Positions 34,098 through 42,939 are shown, counted from the stretch's first letter. The stretch is DNA of 64,000 bases from Leptolyngbya sp. KIOST-1 (GCF_000763385.1 NZ_JQFA01000002.1:930001-994000); one strand, 5' to 3'. Numbers and translations: made by a program. Notes: generated by a model not told the origin, from the sequence alone.

Positions 34098-34949
34098 ATG
34101 CCCCTAACCCTCCACAACCAACACACCTGCTTCGGCGGCACCGTGGGCTACTACAGCCACCCGTCGGCCACCTGTAGTTGTGACATGCGCTTCGCGGTGT
34201 ATGTGCCGCCCCAGGCCCAGGCTGGCCCGGTGCCGGTGCTGTTTTACCTGTCGGGGCTGACCTGTACCGAGGACAATTTCACCAGCAAGTCCGGGGCCCA
34301 ACGCTACGCCGCCGAGCACGGGCTGATGCTGGTGGCTCCAGACACCAGCCCCCGCGGGGAAAGAGTGCCCGACGAAGCCGACGCCTGGGACTTTGGCACC
34401 GGGGCGGGGTTTTATGTGGATGCCACGGAGTCGCCCTGGAGCACCCACTACCGCATGTACAGCTATGTGGTGCAGGAACTGCCAGAACTGATTGCCCAGG
34501 AATTTTCGGTGCGGCGCGATCGCATGGGTATTTTTGGCCACTCGATGGGGGGCCACGGGGCGCTGGTGTGTGGGCTGCGTAACCCAGACCGGTTCAAGTC
34601 GATCTCGGCCTTTGCGCCGATCGCAGCCCCATCCCAGTGCCCCTGGGGCCAAAAGGCGTTTTCCGGCTATTTGGGCACCGACCGGATCGCCTGGAAAGGC
34701 TACGACGCCACAGCGCTAGTGAAGGACTACGCCCGACCCGATCGCACAATTTTGATCGACCAGGGCGATGCCGACCCGTTTTTGGCCCAGAACCAGCTGT
34801 TGCCCGAGGTGTTTGAGGCGGCCTGCAAGGAGGCTGGGCAACCCCTACATTTACGCATGCAGCCAGGGTACGATCACGGCTACTTTTTTATGGCATCGTT
34901 TATGGCCGATCACCTGCGCCACCATGCCGAAGTGCTAACAACAGGCTAG
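34098..34949 (+). CDS. frmB: S-formylglutathione hydrolase
   Basis: A 283-residue esterase-D-type alpha/beta hydrolase that releases formate and glutathione from S-formylglutathione. The nucleophile is in RMGIFGHSMGGHGALVCGLR, the acid in ILIDQGDADPFLAQNQ and the His in MQPGYDHGYFFMASFMADHL. The oxyanion region YLSGLTCTEDNFTSKSGAQR is conserved. The ATG at 34098 matches the family start. It completes the frmA pathway. An unrelated DUF4168 protein follows. Confidence 0.95.
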   Translation: MPLTLHNQHTCFGGTVGYYSHPSATCSCDMRFAVYVPPQAQAGPVPVLFYLSGLTCTEDNFTSKSGAQRYAAEHGLMLVAPDTSPRGERVPDEADAWDFGTGAGFYVDATESPWSTHYRMYSYVVQELPELIAQEFSVRRDRMGIFGHSMGGHGALVCGLRNPDRFKSISAFAPIAAPSQCPWGQKAFSGYLGTDRIAWKGYDATALVKDYARPDRTILIDQGDADPFLAQNQLLPEVFEAACKEAGQPLHLRMQPGYDHGYFFMASFMADHLRHHAEVLTTG

Positions 34950-34997
34950 GCTAGGGAAAACTTTTTAGGCTGACTCGCGTAATCAGGAGACTCCGCT

Positions 34998-35567
34998 ATG
35001 GTGAGATATTGTGCTGCTGCCCTACTCGTAATGCTGGCGTGGCTGATCCCAGGACCGGCCTGGGCTAGCCCTGCCGCCCCGCTGTTGGCCCAAGAGGCCC
35101 CGGTTGAAGTAGCTGATGTCGCCCCAGCCACGATCAGTGAGAGTGACATTCCCCTCTTTGCTAAGGTCTATCAAGCTGTGCAGCTCCTGCGCCTGCGGGC
35201 CGAGCAGGAGATGGCGGCGGCGGTTGAGGAGGAAGGGCTGAGCATTGAGCGCTTCAATGCGATCGCCGAAACCCAGATCCCCAGCGGTGCGGACAGCCCC
35301 GAGGACATTGCGAAGGTCGCCGAAAAAGCCAAGATTTCGAAAAAAGAAAACAAGCAGTTTAAGGCCGCCGTAGACCGCATTATCGCCATTCGCCAGAGTA
35401 CCGAAGCCGATATGGAAAAAGCTATTGAAGCCGATGGTATGGCGATCGCCACCTTCAATACCATCCTGGAGCAGTCCGCCGACAATCCCGAGCTGAAGCG
35501 AAAGATCAGCGATGAAATTGTCCAGCAAACCCTGGCGAAGTCAGAACCAGCCGCCCCGGCTGAATAA
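34998..35567 (+). CDS. Exported DUF4168 protein (copy 1)
   Basis: A 189-residue protein. A signal peptide (MVRYCAAALLVMLAWLIPGP, ending WASPA) is followed by two helical DUF4168 repeats, each with ISESDIPLFAKVYQAVQ- or QFKAAVDRIIAIRQSTEAD-like heptads and a short EGLSIERFNAIAETQ or DGMAIATFNTILEQ turn. It is rich in Ala/Glu and probably periplasmic or lumenal. A paralogue lies at 41265-41762. Function unknown. A strong hairpin 15 bases after the stop ends the transcript. Confidence 0.85.
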   Translation: MVRYCAAALLVMLAWLIPGPAWASPAAPLLAQEAPVEVADVAPATISESDIPLFAKVYQAVQLLRLRAEQEMAAAVEEEGLSIERFNAIAETQIPSGADSPEDIAKVAEKAKISKKENKQFKAAVDRIIAIRQSTEADMEKAIEADGMAIATFNTILEQSADNPELKRKISDEIVQQTLAKSEPAAPAE

Positions 35568-35581
35568 TGGACCCTTCGGCG

Positions 35582-35616
35582 TTGCTCTGCCCCCCAAATC
35601 CTGGGGGGCAGAGCAA
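35582..35616 (+). terminator. Strong 14-bp hairpin after the DUF4168 gene
   Basis: TTGCTCTGCCCCCC (35582-35595) pairs perfectly with GGGGGGCAGAGCAA (35603-35616) across a 7-base loop. No T tract follows. It is likely a terminator or an mRNA 3' stabiliser. Confidence 0.75.
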
Positions 35617-35676
35617 ACTTGATTGGTAACCTTCTCCTGGAACTGTCATTGGTTAGCCGCCAAACGCTCAGAAAGC

Positions 35677-35759
35677 AAGGGTTACAGCCCCTAGCCTGTC
35701 ATTTGGGGCGGGCGTGGCTGGGCTTGAGAGCATCGGTCGTTTAGCCACAATTGATGACA
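35677..35759. repeat. Dispersed palindromic repeat, copy R1
   Basis: Module A, AAGGGTTACAGCCCCTAGCC (35677-35696), is followed about 44 bases later by module B, TTTAGCCACAATTGATGACA (35740-35759). The same two modules occur at 40.5, 44.2 and 54.4 kb. The remainder of the 35568-35888 gap shows no gene. Confidence 0.7.
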
Positions 35760-35888
35760 AGCTCTGTGCTTAAGAGTAGTTATCTCAGGTTTTATGAGGT
35801 TATGTGAACGTGCTCCCAGGGCCTGGGATTATGGCGTCACAATGAGCGTCAAGAGCGCACTTGCGCTCACCTCTACGGGGCTACAATC

Positions 35889-36494
35889 ATGGTGCCTTTC
35901 TTCAAAGCCGCCGCTGAAGTCGATACCGAAACTAAGATTTTGCAGGCGGCGCTCAAGCTGTTTGCCAAGCGGGGGTACGGCGCTACCACCACGCGCGAAC
36001 TGGCCCAGGTAGCGGGGGTGGCGGAGGGCACGCTGTTTCGCCACTTTGAAAACAAGAAAGCCATTCTGGTCGCGGTAGCCAGCCAGGGCTGGGTCGAAAT
36101 TCTCACCGACCTGCTCACCGAACTGAGCGAAATGGCCAGCTACAAGGCAATTGGCCAGGTGATGCAGCGGCGGATGCTGAATCTGCAAAAAAATTCGGCC
36201 CTGATGCGGGTGTGCTTCATGGAGGCGCAGTTTCACCCCGAACTGCGGGAGCAGATTCAAACCGAAGTGATCGGCAAGATGATCGACGTGGCCGAGGCCT
36301 TCTTTCAAACCGCCATGGATCGCGGCGTCTACCGTCCCATGAACGCCCGTATGGTGGCGCGGGTGTTTTTGGGCATGTTTACCGTCGCCGGTTTCAGCCA
36401 GGACACCCTCGGGGACGAAGCTGCCTCGCCCCAGTCGATGAAAGACCTGGCGGAATGTTTGACGGATATTTTCCTGAACGGGGTGCTGGCCTAG
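35889..36494 (+). CDS. TetR/AcrR-family transcriptional repressor
   Basis: A 201-residue regulator. The N-terminal DNA-binding domain has TKILQAALKLFAKRGYGATT TRELAQVAGVAEGTLFRHFE and the usual NKKAILVAV continuation. The ligand and dimer domain (about 65-201) is typical in length and contains ARVFLGMFTVAGFSQDTL. It starts at the ATG at 35889. The target is unknown; there is no divergent partner with a shared promoter. It lies downstream of the formaldehyde genes on the same strand, separated by a terminator and a repeat. The following 92 bases to the convergent GST gene are STRR units forming an inverted pair. Confidence 0.92.
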   Translation: MVPFFKAAAEVDTETKILQAALKLFAKRGYGATTTRELAQVAGVAEGTLFRHFENKKAILVAVASQGWVEILTDLLTELSEMASYKAIGQVMQRRMLNLQKNSALMRVCFMEAQFHPELREQIQTEVIGKMIDVAEAFFQTAMDRGVYRPMNARMVARVFLGMFTVAGFSQDTLGDEAASPQSMKDLAECLTDIFLNGVLA

Positions 36495-36586
36495 GGGAGT
36501 GGGTGGGTAGGTGTGTGGATGGGTAGGTGCTGGCTATACTCAGCCCCCACTCACCCAAGTCACCGACTCACCCACACCACCCTCGC

Positions 36587-37273
36587 TTACCGTCTGCCCT
36601 GGCCAAACAGAATCTTCTTGGCCTCCTCGGTCATGGTCGACTCTGAGCTGATGGTTTGGGCGATGTCGTAGGCTCGCTGCACCGCCGGGCGGCTCTGGAT
36701 GGCCTCAAACCAGCGTTTTAGATTGGGGAAGTCGGCCAAATTCTGCTGCTGGGTTTCGTAGGGCACAATCCACGGATAGCAGGCCATGTCAGCAATGGAG
36801 TAGTCGCCAGCGATGAAGTCTTTACCCTCCAGCTGGGTGTCGAGTACGCCGTAGAGACGCTCGGTTTCTTTGACGTAGCGGTTGATGGCGTAGGGGATTT
36901 TTTCGGGGGCGTAGGTGCCGAAGTGGTGGTTTTGGCCCAGCATTGGCCCCAGCCCGCCCATCTGCCAGAACAGCCACTGCATGACGTTGGCGCGATCGCG
37001 CACCCCCTGAGGCAAAAACTGCCCGGTTTTCTCCGCCAGGTACTGCAAAATAGCCCCCGACTCAAACAGGCCCAGGGGTTCCCCGCCATCGGCGGGCTCG
37101 TGGTCAACAATGGCGGGAATGCGGTTGTTGGGCGCGATCGCCAGAAAATCGGGGTTAAACTGCTCCCCTTTGCCGATGTGAATGGGCTTGATGGTGTAGT
37201 CCACGTCGGCCTCCTCGAAAAAAATGGTGATCTTGTGGCCGTTGGGGGTTGTCCAGTAGTACAGGTCAATCAT
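36587..37273 (-). CDS. Glutathione S-transferase family protein (YfcG-like)
   Basis: A 228-residue enzyme. The thioredoxin-like N-terminal domain has MIDLYYWTTPNGHKITIFFE (Thr/Asn active-site loop as in YfcG/Nu-class), then NNRIPAIVDHEP and LFESGAILQYLAEKTG. The all-helical C-terminal domain has MQWLFWQMGGLGPMLGQNHH, FIAGDYSIADMACYPWIVPY and PAVQRAYDIAQ. Nu-class members act as glutathione-dependent disulfide reductases. It is monocistronic and convergent with the TetR gene. The start is the ATG at 37273. Confidence 0.93.
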   Translation of the reverse strand: MIDLYYWTTPNGHKITIFFEEADVDYTIKPIHIGKGEQFNPDFLAIAPNNRIPAIVDHEPADGGEPLGLFESGAILQYLAEKTGQFLPQGVRDRANVMQWLFWQMGGLGPMLGQNHHFGTYAPEKIPYAINRYVKETERLYGVLDTQLEGKDFIAGDYSIADMACYPWIVPYETQQQNLADFPNLKRWFEAIQSRPAVQRAYDIAQTISSESTMTEEAKKILFGQGRR

Positions 37274-37606
37274 GGAGATCTATCCTTAAAGCCAGAGCGC
37301 AGGGGCAATGCAAATTAGCCTAACCGAGTCTGCTGACCTTGTGAATCCGCAATCATAGTACATTTGACCTATTAAGCGTTATGCTAAAGGTTAGTCTATG
37401 CAAATGGCCATGGTACCGGTCTTCATTCGTTGCCCTGTAGCGTTCTCGCGCAGACTGCTAGAGCTTGCATAGGGGAACACAACATTTCTTTCGATTTTGG
37501 TCCTTTGGAAATTGCAATCTGGGCTTAGAATCAAGCGATAATTTTAGCCCCGTGCCCTATAGCCTGGCCCAAACAGGCCACCTTCAGCCTCAGAGGATGA
37601 CTTTTT
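37274..37606. other. Divergent promoter region between GST and the TIR-like gene
   Basis: These 333 bases between divergent genes have no open frame of interest. They must contain both promoters. I see no clear operator, hairpin or RNA gene. Confidence 0.5.
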
Positions 37607-38374
37607 ATGGCCATTATTGCTCTCAAAGCCTGGTATCTCGAAGCCTACGAGCCGGTGCGGGATCTGGAAAAGCGCCCCCATGACCTGCGGCTGAGCAAAA
37701 ATAGCCTGTTGAAGTCGGCGCTGCGGGCTGATTTTCTTGACGACAGCGCCGATGTAAAGCAGTCCGCCTGGTTTCAGCGCTACCTGGATGGCGAAACGGT
37801 AGAGTTTTACATTGAGGGCAGTGGCGGCTATGGGATCGCCAATATCGATCTAATCAGCCACGAGATCTACTTCACCAAGCTGGAGGTAATGGCCCACCTG
37901 GAGCCCATCATCTACTTCTGCTACCAGCAGGAATACGGTGAGTCGGCGCAGATGCTGCACCAGGCGCTGACCGATGCCGTCGAAAGTTTGAACAAAACAT
38001 CGCGGGTGCCCCTCACCCTGGAGGTGTCCAACCGCCTCAGCGACGGCCCGGCCCGGCTGAACAGCGCCCTGACCCGCAAAATTCGCAAGTCGCTGCTGTT
38101 TGTGGCCGACGGTACCCCCATCACCTCGGTGGCGGGCAACACTACCCTGCTGGTGCCCAGTCCCCATGTGTGCGTGGAGATGGGCTACGCGCTGCAGGCC
38201 AAGCCAGCGGAGCAGATTTTGCTGACTCAAATGGAGCGATCGGACATCATTGGGCAGTATCCCTTTGACCTGCCCGCCCAAAACCGACTCACCTTTAAGA
38301 CCAAAGGCGACATTGCCAAGCATCTGCCCAGGGCGCTGGAGCAACACTTATCTCGCTTTAATCTCTGGACCTAG
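37607..38374 (+). CDS. Hypothetical protein with a TIR-like/nucleotide-binding C-terminal domain
   Basis: A 255-residue soluble protein. The N-terminal half (about 1-140) is not recognised. From about 150 the order is TRKIRKSLLFVADGT (beta strand ending in a D-G), then LLVPSPHVCVEMGYALQAKP with Glu191, then EQILLTQMERSDIIGQYPFD LPAQNRLTF. This order matches the predicted nucleotide-binding TIR-like fold (D-T-P, SPNVxxExGYAL, ILL...PFDL.), in which the Glu is catalytic in NAD-degrading members. It has no obvious partner: GST lies divergently upstream and DUF4079 downstream. Enzymatic activity is inference. Confidence 0.6.
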   Translation: MAIIALKAWYLEAYEPVRDLEKRPHDLRLSKNSLLKSALRADFLDDSADVKQSAWFQRYLDGETVEFYIEGSGGYGIANIDLISHEIYFTKLEVMAHLEPIIYFCYQQEYGESAQMLHQALTDAVESLNKTSRVPLTLEVSNRLSDGPARLNSALTRKIRKSLLFVADGTPITSVAGNTTLLVPSPHVCVEMGYALQAKPAEQILLTQMERSDIIGQYPFDLPAQNRLTFKTKGDIAKHLPRALEQHLSRFNLWT

Positions 38375-38521
38375 GGCGATCGCTACTGTAGATTCAGCAA
38401 CGGTCACCCGACTGCGCTTGCTGAACGCCATAACTGTTAAGCGGATCACGGCGTGAACTGGGCTGGTGGCCTAAAGTAAAGGAAAACTCTGCCCCCAGCG
38501 CGTTTGCTCAGAGGACTTCCG

Positions 38522-39211
38522 ATGCTAGACACTCCCGATCTGCTGAGACTGCTACATCCGTTTCTGGCCGTTACCATCGTGATGCCGCTGATCGGCATCG
38601 CCGTTTACTTTGCCGTGCAGACCCGCCAGCGGCGGCTGGCCCTTGTTGACAACGCCAAAACCACGATTTCACCGGTAGTGGGCAAAGAGCATGTGCGGGT
38701 CGGGCAGTGGCTATCTGGGGCTGTGGTAGGGCTAGTGCTGCTGGGGCTGGCCCACCCCATTTTCAAAACCATCGCCCGGGAAAATGCCTGGAGCGAAGAC
38801 CCGTTTCGCGGCATCTTTGTGGTGGCGATGTTTGGTCTGACCCTGGCGACGCTGGTGGCGCTGTACAAAGCGAGAACGCCCCTATGGCGGGGCGTGATGG
38901 CGACTCTGACCGGCACCGGACTGTGGCTGTTGGGCATGCAGCCGGGGGTGTGGCGGCGTGGGTTTGAGTGGTATGTGTCCCACTTCTACCTGGGGATGGC
39001 GGCGGCCATGCTGATGATTTTTGCCCTCGCCACCCTGCCCGAAATCTACAAGTCCAAGCGCTGGCGAGTGGCCCACGCGGTGCTCAATACGGTGGCGGTG
39101 CTGCTGTTCATTAGTCAGGGCATTACCGGCGTGCGCGACCTGCTGGAAATTCCGCTGCACTGGCAGGAGCCGTTTATCTTCCAGTGCGATTTTGAAAACC
39201 GGACCTGCTGA
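38522..39211 (+). CDS. DUF4079 membrane protein
   Basis: 229 residues from the ATG at 38522 (MLDTPDLLRLLHPFLAVTIV), with AGAGGA upstream. A TTG six codons earlier is possible but less likely. Five to six hydrophobic helices are seen. Conserved family segments are LLHPFLAV near the start, YVSHFYLGMAAAMLMIFALA and RWRVAHAVLNTVAVLLFISQ GITGVRDLL, with His residues in helices that suggest a cytochrome b561-like layout. It is common in cyanobacteria and probably in the thylakoid or plasma membrane. Function unknown. Confidence 0.85.
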   Translation: MLDTPDLLRLLHPFLAVTIVMPLIGIAVYFAVQTRQRRLALVDNAKTTISPVVGKEHVRVGQWLSGAVVGLVLLGLAHPIFKTIARENAWSEDPFRGIFVVAMFGLTLATLVALYKARTPLWRGVMATLTGTGLWLLGMQPGVWRRGFEWYVSHFYLGMAAAMLMIFALATLPEIYKSKRWRVAHAVLNTVAVLLFISQGITGVRDLLEIPLHWQEPFIFQCDFENRTC

Positions 39212-39231
39212 GGGGGCGACCCTGGACCTGT

Positions 39232-40278
39232 CTAATCCTCCTCCACCATCAGCTGCCAGCGAATGGTCTGGGCGGTGACGCTGTCGATTTCGCCCAGGCG
39301 CACCTGCACCGTTTCGCTGGTGACCGGGCCAAGGGCGGTGAGCAGGGCGCGCAGGTTGGGAGTACTTTCGCCGCTGTCCACAAAGACCCGCTCGGCCAGC
39401 TGGTTGAGGCGTTTCCAGGCGGTGTAGAGTTTGACGGCGGTTTGCTCGATCTGGGCGGCTTGGGCCACCATATCGGCGGCGGAGTTGAGGCAGCCCACCC
39501 GCAGGGCCTCCTCTAGGGCAAGTTCGAGGTCAATGCCGCTGGCTTCGAGCAACTGGACCTGGTTGGCGGAGGCCAGGTACTTTGACAGGTAGCGGGCTTC
39601 GGCGGTGACCTGTTTCAGGGTATCCAGGTCGGGGTTTAGCTCGACCTCGGTTTTGAGGGTGCTCTGGTGAATGGGGGGCAGTTTCTCCATCTCCTTTACC
39701 AGAGGGGCGATGTAGCGGGTGGGGATGGTGTTGTTGGCGGCTTTTTCCCGCAGGGTTTCGGGGATTAGCTCAGAGGTCATGGCGGCCCACTCGTTGGCCA
39801 CCTGACGCACCTCGCGGCGGGTAATATGATCGCCCTTGCGGGCCGAGTCGCTGACCAACTGCTGCACTTCGGGGGCCGACTTGGCCGTTTCCACAAAGGC
39901 GCGCTTGCTGAACTGGTTGACCTCTTGGGGGGTGAGCATGCCCGCGTCGAGCAGCTGGTCGGCGCTTTCGGCCAGTTCGATCAGGTTGTAGGCATGGCTT
40001 TTGGTGATTTCGCGGTCTTTGAGCCAGTTGAGAAAGCCGGTGCCGCGTCCATCGCCGCCGCGCTTTTCGCGATCGCGCACCGTCCGCAAAATCCGCCCTC
40101 GCCAGATGTCGGTTTGCAGATCAAAGCGATCGCACACCTGCCAGGCGGCTTCCATCTGCTGATTAAACTCGTAGTCAGAAATCTTCTCGTCGTTGGGGTC
40201 AGGCAGGGTAAAGGCCAGCTCTCCCGCCTGCATCGCTGACTCGATCGCCTCAGAGGAATAGGGCATTGCCGCCGTCAT
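39232..40278 (-). CDS. Conserved cyanobacterial hypothetical protein
   Basis: A 348-residue soluble, mostly helical protein, starting at ATG 40278 or 40266. The region about 70-165 (GTGFLNWLKDREITKSHAYN, LIELAESADQLLDAGMLTPQ, EVNQFSKRAFVETA) has the composition of a helix-turn-helix/ParB-like segment. The C-terminal part (about 200-348) is rich in Leu/Glu heptads (VTAEARYLSKYLASANQVQL, QAAQIEQTAVKLYTAWKRLN), suggesting a coiled-coil interaction surface. I cannot name a function. It is convergent with DUF4079, with 20 bases between stops. Confidence 0.7.
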   Translation of the reverse strand: MTAAMPYSSEAIESAMQAGELAFTLPDPNDEKISDYEFNQQMEAAWQVCDRFDLQTDIWRGRILRTVRDREKRGGDGRGTGFLNWLKDREITKSHAYNLIELAESADQLLDAGMLTPQEVNQFSKRAFVETAKSAPEVQQLVSDSARKGDHITRREVRQVANEWAAMTSELIPETLREKAANNTIPTRYIAPLVKEMEKLPPIHQSTLKTEVELNPDLDTLKQVTAEARYLSKYLASANQVQLLEASGIDLELALEEALRVGCLNSAADMVAQAAQIEQTAVKLYTAWKRLNQLAERVFVDSGESTPNLRALLTALGPVTSETVQVRLGEIDSVTAQTIRWQLMVEED

Positions 40279-40496
40279 ACCGTTGTCACCACACGCACAG
40301 GCAGTTTATTCTCCCACGACTGTTGGCCCTAGGGGGCGATCGCGCCCCAATCAGTTTTGCAAGGTTGGGCGAGGTTGGGGGCCAACCCCTCAATGCTGGG
40401 GGCATCAATCGGTTGATGGATGAGAGCCCCCAGGGCGTGTTATCCATTGGGGCCAAAAGCCTGGCCTATTGAGCCTTGCCACGCCCGAGCTAAAAG

Positions 40497-40560
40497 ACAG
40501 GCTAGGGGCTGTAACCCTCAATTTTCAAGCGTTTAGCCGCTAATTGATGACAGCCCCTAG
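40497..40560. repeat. Dispersed palindromic repeat, copy R2
   Basis: ACAGGCTAGGGGCTGTAACC (module A reversed, from 40497) and AATTGATGACAGCCCCTAG (module B, ends 40560) form terminal inverted arms CTAGGGGCTGT/ACAGCCCCTAG around a ~36-base core. The last bases include the TAG stop of the CAP-domain gene (40557-40559 on the minus strand). The rest of the 40279-40496 gap has HIP1-type and C-rich sequence but no gene. Confidence 0.75.
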
Positions 40561-41150
40561 AGGGGACGCATAAACAGCTGGGTGAAGTAGTAAGTATTGT
40601 CCCGCTGCCACACCCCCACCCCCGTTTCGGTAAAGCCCGATCGCAGGATGTTTTCCCGGTGGCCGGGGCTATCCATCCAGCCCTGCACCGCCAGGGGAGC
40701 GGGGTCAGGGGCATTGGTGCTGGTGAACAGGTTTTCCCCCACCATTGCGTAGGAAATATTGGCCGCTGACACCCGTTGGGCTGGCCCATCCCCGGCGGGG
40801 CTGACGTGGCTAAAAAAGTTTTCGTCGGCCATCCGCTGGCTGTACTGGCGGGCCACCTCAGCCAACGGTCCGTTGGGCTGTAGGGGGGCGAGCCCTGACC
40901 GCTGGCGAATCTCGTTGATGCGCTCGTACACCAGGGTCTCCATATCGACCGTCGCCGATGACTGTGCCCCGGCGGCATCTGGCGCGGTGGGCGGCTCCCG
41001 CCCGATGCGGGTGACCGGGGGAATGCGCTCCACCAGTTGCTCTAGATCGGCGGGTTTGCACCCGACCAGGGCCAGGGCGATCGCTATCAACCCGGCGACT
41101 GGCAGCGCCCTGTCCGCCCAAGGATGGGCAAAATACTTTGGAATAGGCAT
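40557..41150 (-). CDS. CAP-domain (SCP/PR1) lipoprotein
   Basis: 197 residues from the ATG at 41150 (MPIPKYFAHPWADRALPVAG). The hydrophobic stretch LIAIALALVGC ends in a lipobox Cys. A ~40-residue Pro-rich linker precedes the CAP domain (about 70-197), with ERINEIRQRSGLAPLQ, FFSHVSPAGDGP, ISYAMVGENLFTS and the signature MDSPGHRENILRSGFTETGV. It is probably an outer-surface or periplasmic lipoprotein; bacterial CAP proteins have been linked to cell wall and calcium, without a firm role. The stop codon is supplied by dispersed repeat R2. Confidence 0.88.
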   Translation of the reverse strand: MPIPKYFAHPWADRALPVAGLIAIALALVGCKPADLEQLVERIPPVTRIGREPPTAPDAAGAQSSATVDMETLVYERINEIRQRSGLAPLQPNGPLAEVARQYSQRMADENFFSHVSPAGDGPAQRVSAANISYAMVGENLFTSTNAPDPAPLAVQGWMDSPGHRENILRSGFTETGVGVWQRDNTYYFTQLFMRPL

Positions 41151-41264
41151 GGGCGGTAGTTTGACGTGAATTAGCCCTGGAAATAGCCTGGGGACGAGGT
41201 CGTCGCACCAGGGCATCTCCAGGGCTTTGGGAGGGTTTGAGCGATCGAGTCAGGAGTAGCCTCG

Positions 41265-41762
41265 CTAGCTGCCGCTTCTGAGGCGCTCCACGATGGCCTG
41301 TTGCAGGGCCGGGTCCTGCTGAGCCTGGGTCAAGATTTGCTCAAACTCTTCAATCGTCATCTCTTCAGCCGCGATCGCGGCCTGCATTTCCTCGCGGGCT
41401 CCCTGCCGCAGGGTGGTGACCTGGGCAGCGGCGGCGGCAAACTGCTCAGCCTGCTCGGCGGGAACTTCGGCCGCGGTTTCGGGCGACTGCTGCGACTCGG
41501 CGATCGCGTTGTAGTCATCGACGGTCAGCCCCTCGGCCTCAACGGCGGCGACCAGCTCGGCCTGTACCGCCTCCTGAATGGCCTGAATGGATTGATAGGC
41601 GCTGACAAAGCGATCGATCTGGCCCTCAGACACTTCAACCTGGGTGGGCTGTTCGGCCTGGGCAGGGGCGGGAGCCTCCTGCCCCTGGGCGATCGCCGCG
41701 GCTGGAACACCTAGCAGGAGGGTGGCGGCCAGCAAACTGTTTAAAACGGTTGACGGTTGCAT
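41265..41762 (-). CDS. Exported DUF4168 protein (copy 2)
   Basis: A 165-residue protein. A signal peptide (MQPSTVLNSLLAATLLLGVP, ending AIAQG) is followed by two DUF4168 helical units, VSEGQIDRFVSAYQSIQAIQ and QFAAAAAQVTTLRQGAREEM, each followed by an EGLTVDDYNAIAESQ/EEMTIEEFEQILTQAQ turn. It is paralogous to 34998-35567 in layout but with little identity outside the motif. Probably periplasmic; function unknown. The next gene on the strand (CAP protein) begins 115 bases downstream. Confidence 0.85.
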   Translation of the reverse strand: MQPSTVLNSLLAATLLLGVPAAAIAQGQEAPAPAQAEQPTQVEVSEGQIDRFVSAYQSIQAIQEAVQAELVAAVEAEGLTVDDYNAIAESQQSPETAAEVPAEQAEQFAAAAAQVTTLRQGAREEMQAAIAAEEMTIEEFEQILTQAQQDPALQQAIVERLRSGS

Positions 41763-42088
41763 AGCGATTGTCCTCGCATATCATCAGCCGCAAACTTCGC
41801 TGCGGAAGTCTACGGCAGGCACTGGGAACAGCGCCCATGGGTTGACACCCTATGGGGCGATCATGGCTGCCATATGACGACCGTATGGCGATGATGTGAC
41901 GATGGCGCGAACTTATAGCCCTTTGACCAACCGTTATGCCTGAGATTTCTCAATCTTTTTCGTTTGGAATGCTGAAGATTTTAGCTCCGTTGCCGCAAGA
42001 CCAGCGGCCTGGAGGCCCGGCCTGGGTGGGGAAGGGTAACTATGCCTTAAACTAAAGGGGCAAATCACAACCACAACCATTAGTGACC
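41763..42088. other. Divergent intergenic region before ndhS
   Basis: Promoter space for the DUF4168 gene (minus) and ndhS (plus). A stretch near 41866-41910 repeats ATGGCNGC/ATATGACG-like words without a clear period. No gene, RNA or clean operator is recognised. Confidence 0.45.
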
Positions 42089-42280
42089 ATGATTTTTCCA
42101 GGGGCTCCGGTTACGGTCGTTAACGTCAACGATACCTACTACGGTTTTCAGGGCCTGGTGCAGCGCATTACCGATGGCAAAGTGGCCGTGCTGTTCGAGG
42201 GCGGCAACTGGGACAAACTCGTCACCTTCAACATGTCAGAACTGGAGCCCGTGAGCACCGGCAAGCGGCGAGGCAAGTAA
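42089..42280 (+). CDS. ndhS: NAD(P)H-quinone oxidoreductase subunit S
   Basis: 63 residues from the ATG at 42089 ([20 protein letters not shown]). A GTG two codons upstream also fits. The remainder, [35 protein letters not shown], is the SH3-like fold of NdhS (CRR31/Ssl0352 type). NdhS caps the peripheral arm of the photosynthetic NDH-1 complex and forms the ferredoxin-binding site for cyclic electron flow. It is followed after 2 bases by the HAS-barrel gene, so the two are co-transcribed. Length and motif order are normal. Confidence 0.92.
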   Translation: MIFPGAPVTVVNVNDTYYGFQGLVQRITDGKVAVLFEGGNWDKLVTFNMSELEPVSTGKRRGK

Positions 42281-42282
42281 CC

Positions 42283-42939
42283 ATGCGGCTACCCCTGCCC
42301 CAGACAGCGGCCCAGGCGCGGCAGCCCGACCACATTGCCGAAGTGATCGAGACGGCGACCAGCGAATTTTTGGCCCAGTGTCTGGAGCCGGAGGCGCTGG
42401 CCTTTTCAGCGATGCCCCCCTTTGGCAGCTGGGTTACCGCCGTGGACGAAGAGTCGGGTAATACGGTATACGGCGTGGTGTATCACGCCACCACCAGCCC
42501 CATCGACTCGGTGCACCGGGCCCGGGCCCTGGGGCTATCCCTCGACGATCTGCGTCAGCAGCAGCCCCAGATTTTTGCCATGCTCAAGACCGAATTCAAG
42601 GCGGCGATCGTGGGGTTTCGCGCCCCTGACCTGGCCGGTCAACCCCTGGGGCCGCTGTTTCAGCACCTGCCACCGCGGCCGCCCCAGGTGCACCAGGCCG
42701 TGTACCGCTGTCCCCCCGAAGCGGTAATCGAGTTTACCGAGCAGCTCGACTTTTTAAGAACGCTGCTGGCCATGGGCGGTGCCCCGGTGGACAGCCTGGT
42801 GGCAGCGGTGCTGCGCCAGGGCTACCAGCTGCGTAAGCTCGATCGCCCCTGGCTGGTAGAAGCAGGCCGCACCCTGAGCGTGTTTCTCAAAGATGACTAC
42901 GATCGCCTTCGCATCATTTTGGGCCAGGTCTACGCCTGA
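42283..42939 (+). CDS. HAS-barrel domain protein, cyanobacterial
   Basis: A 218-residue soluble protein. The N-terminal segment DHIAEVIETATSEFLAQCLE, then PPFGSWVTAVDEESGNTVYG VVYHATTSPIDSVHRARALG, is a HerA/ATP-synthase-type beta barrel as annotated in many cyanobacteria. A helical C-terminal domain (about 140-218) ends FLKDDYDRLRIILGQVYA. It starts 2 bases after ndhS and may be translated by reinitiation. Function unknown; conserved linkage to ndhS would suggest a thylakoid role. Followed by ~85 bases of degenerate GGTGTCAGG/CCCATCACC repeats. Confidence 0.75.
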   Translation: MRLPLPQTAAQARQPDHIAEVIETATSEFLAQCLEPEALAFSAMPPFGSWVTAVDEESGNTVYGVVYHATTSPIDSVHRARALGLSLDDLRQQQPQIFAMLKTEFKAAIVGFRAPDLAGQPLGPLFQHLPPRPPQVHQAVYRCPPEAVIEFTEQLDFLRTLLAMGGAPVDSLVAAVLRQGYQLRKLDRPWLVEAGRTLSVFLKDDYDRLRIILGQVYA

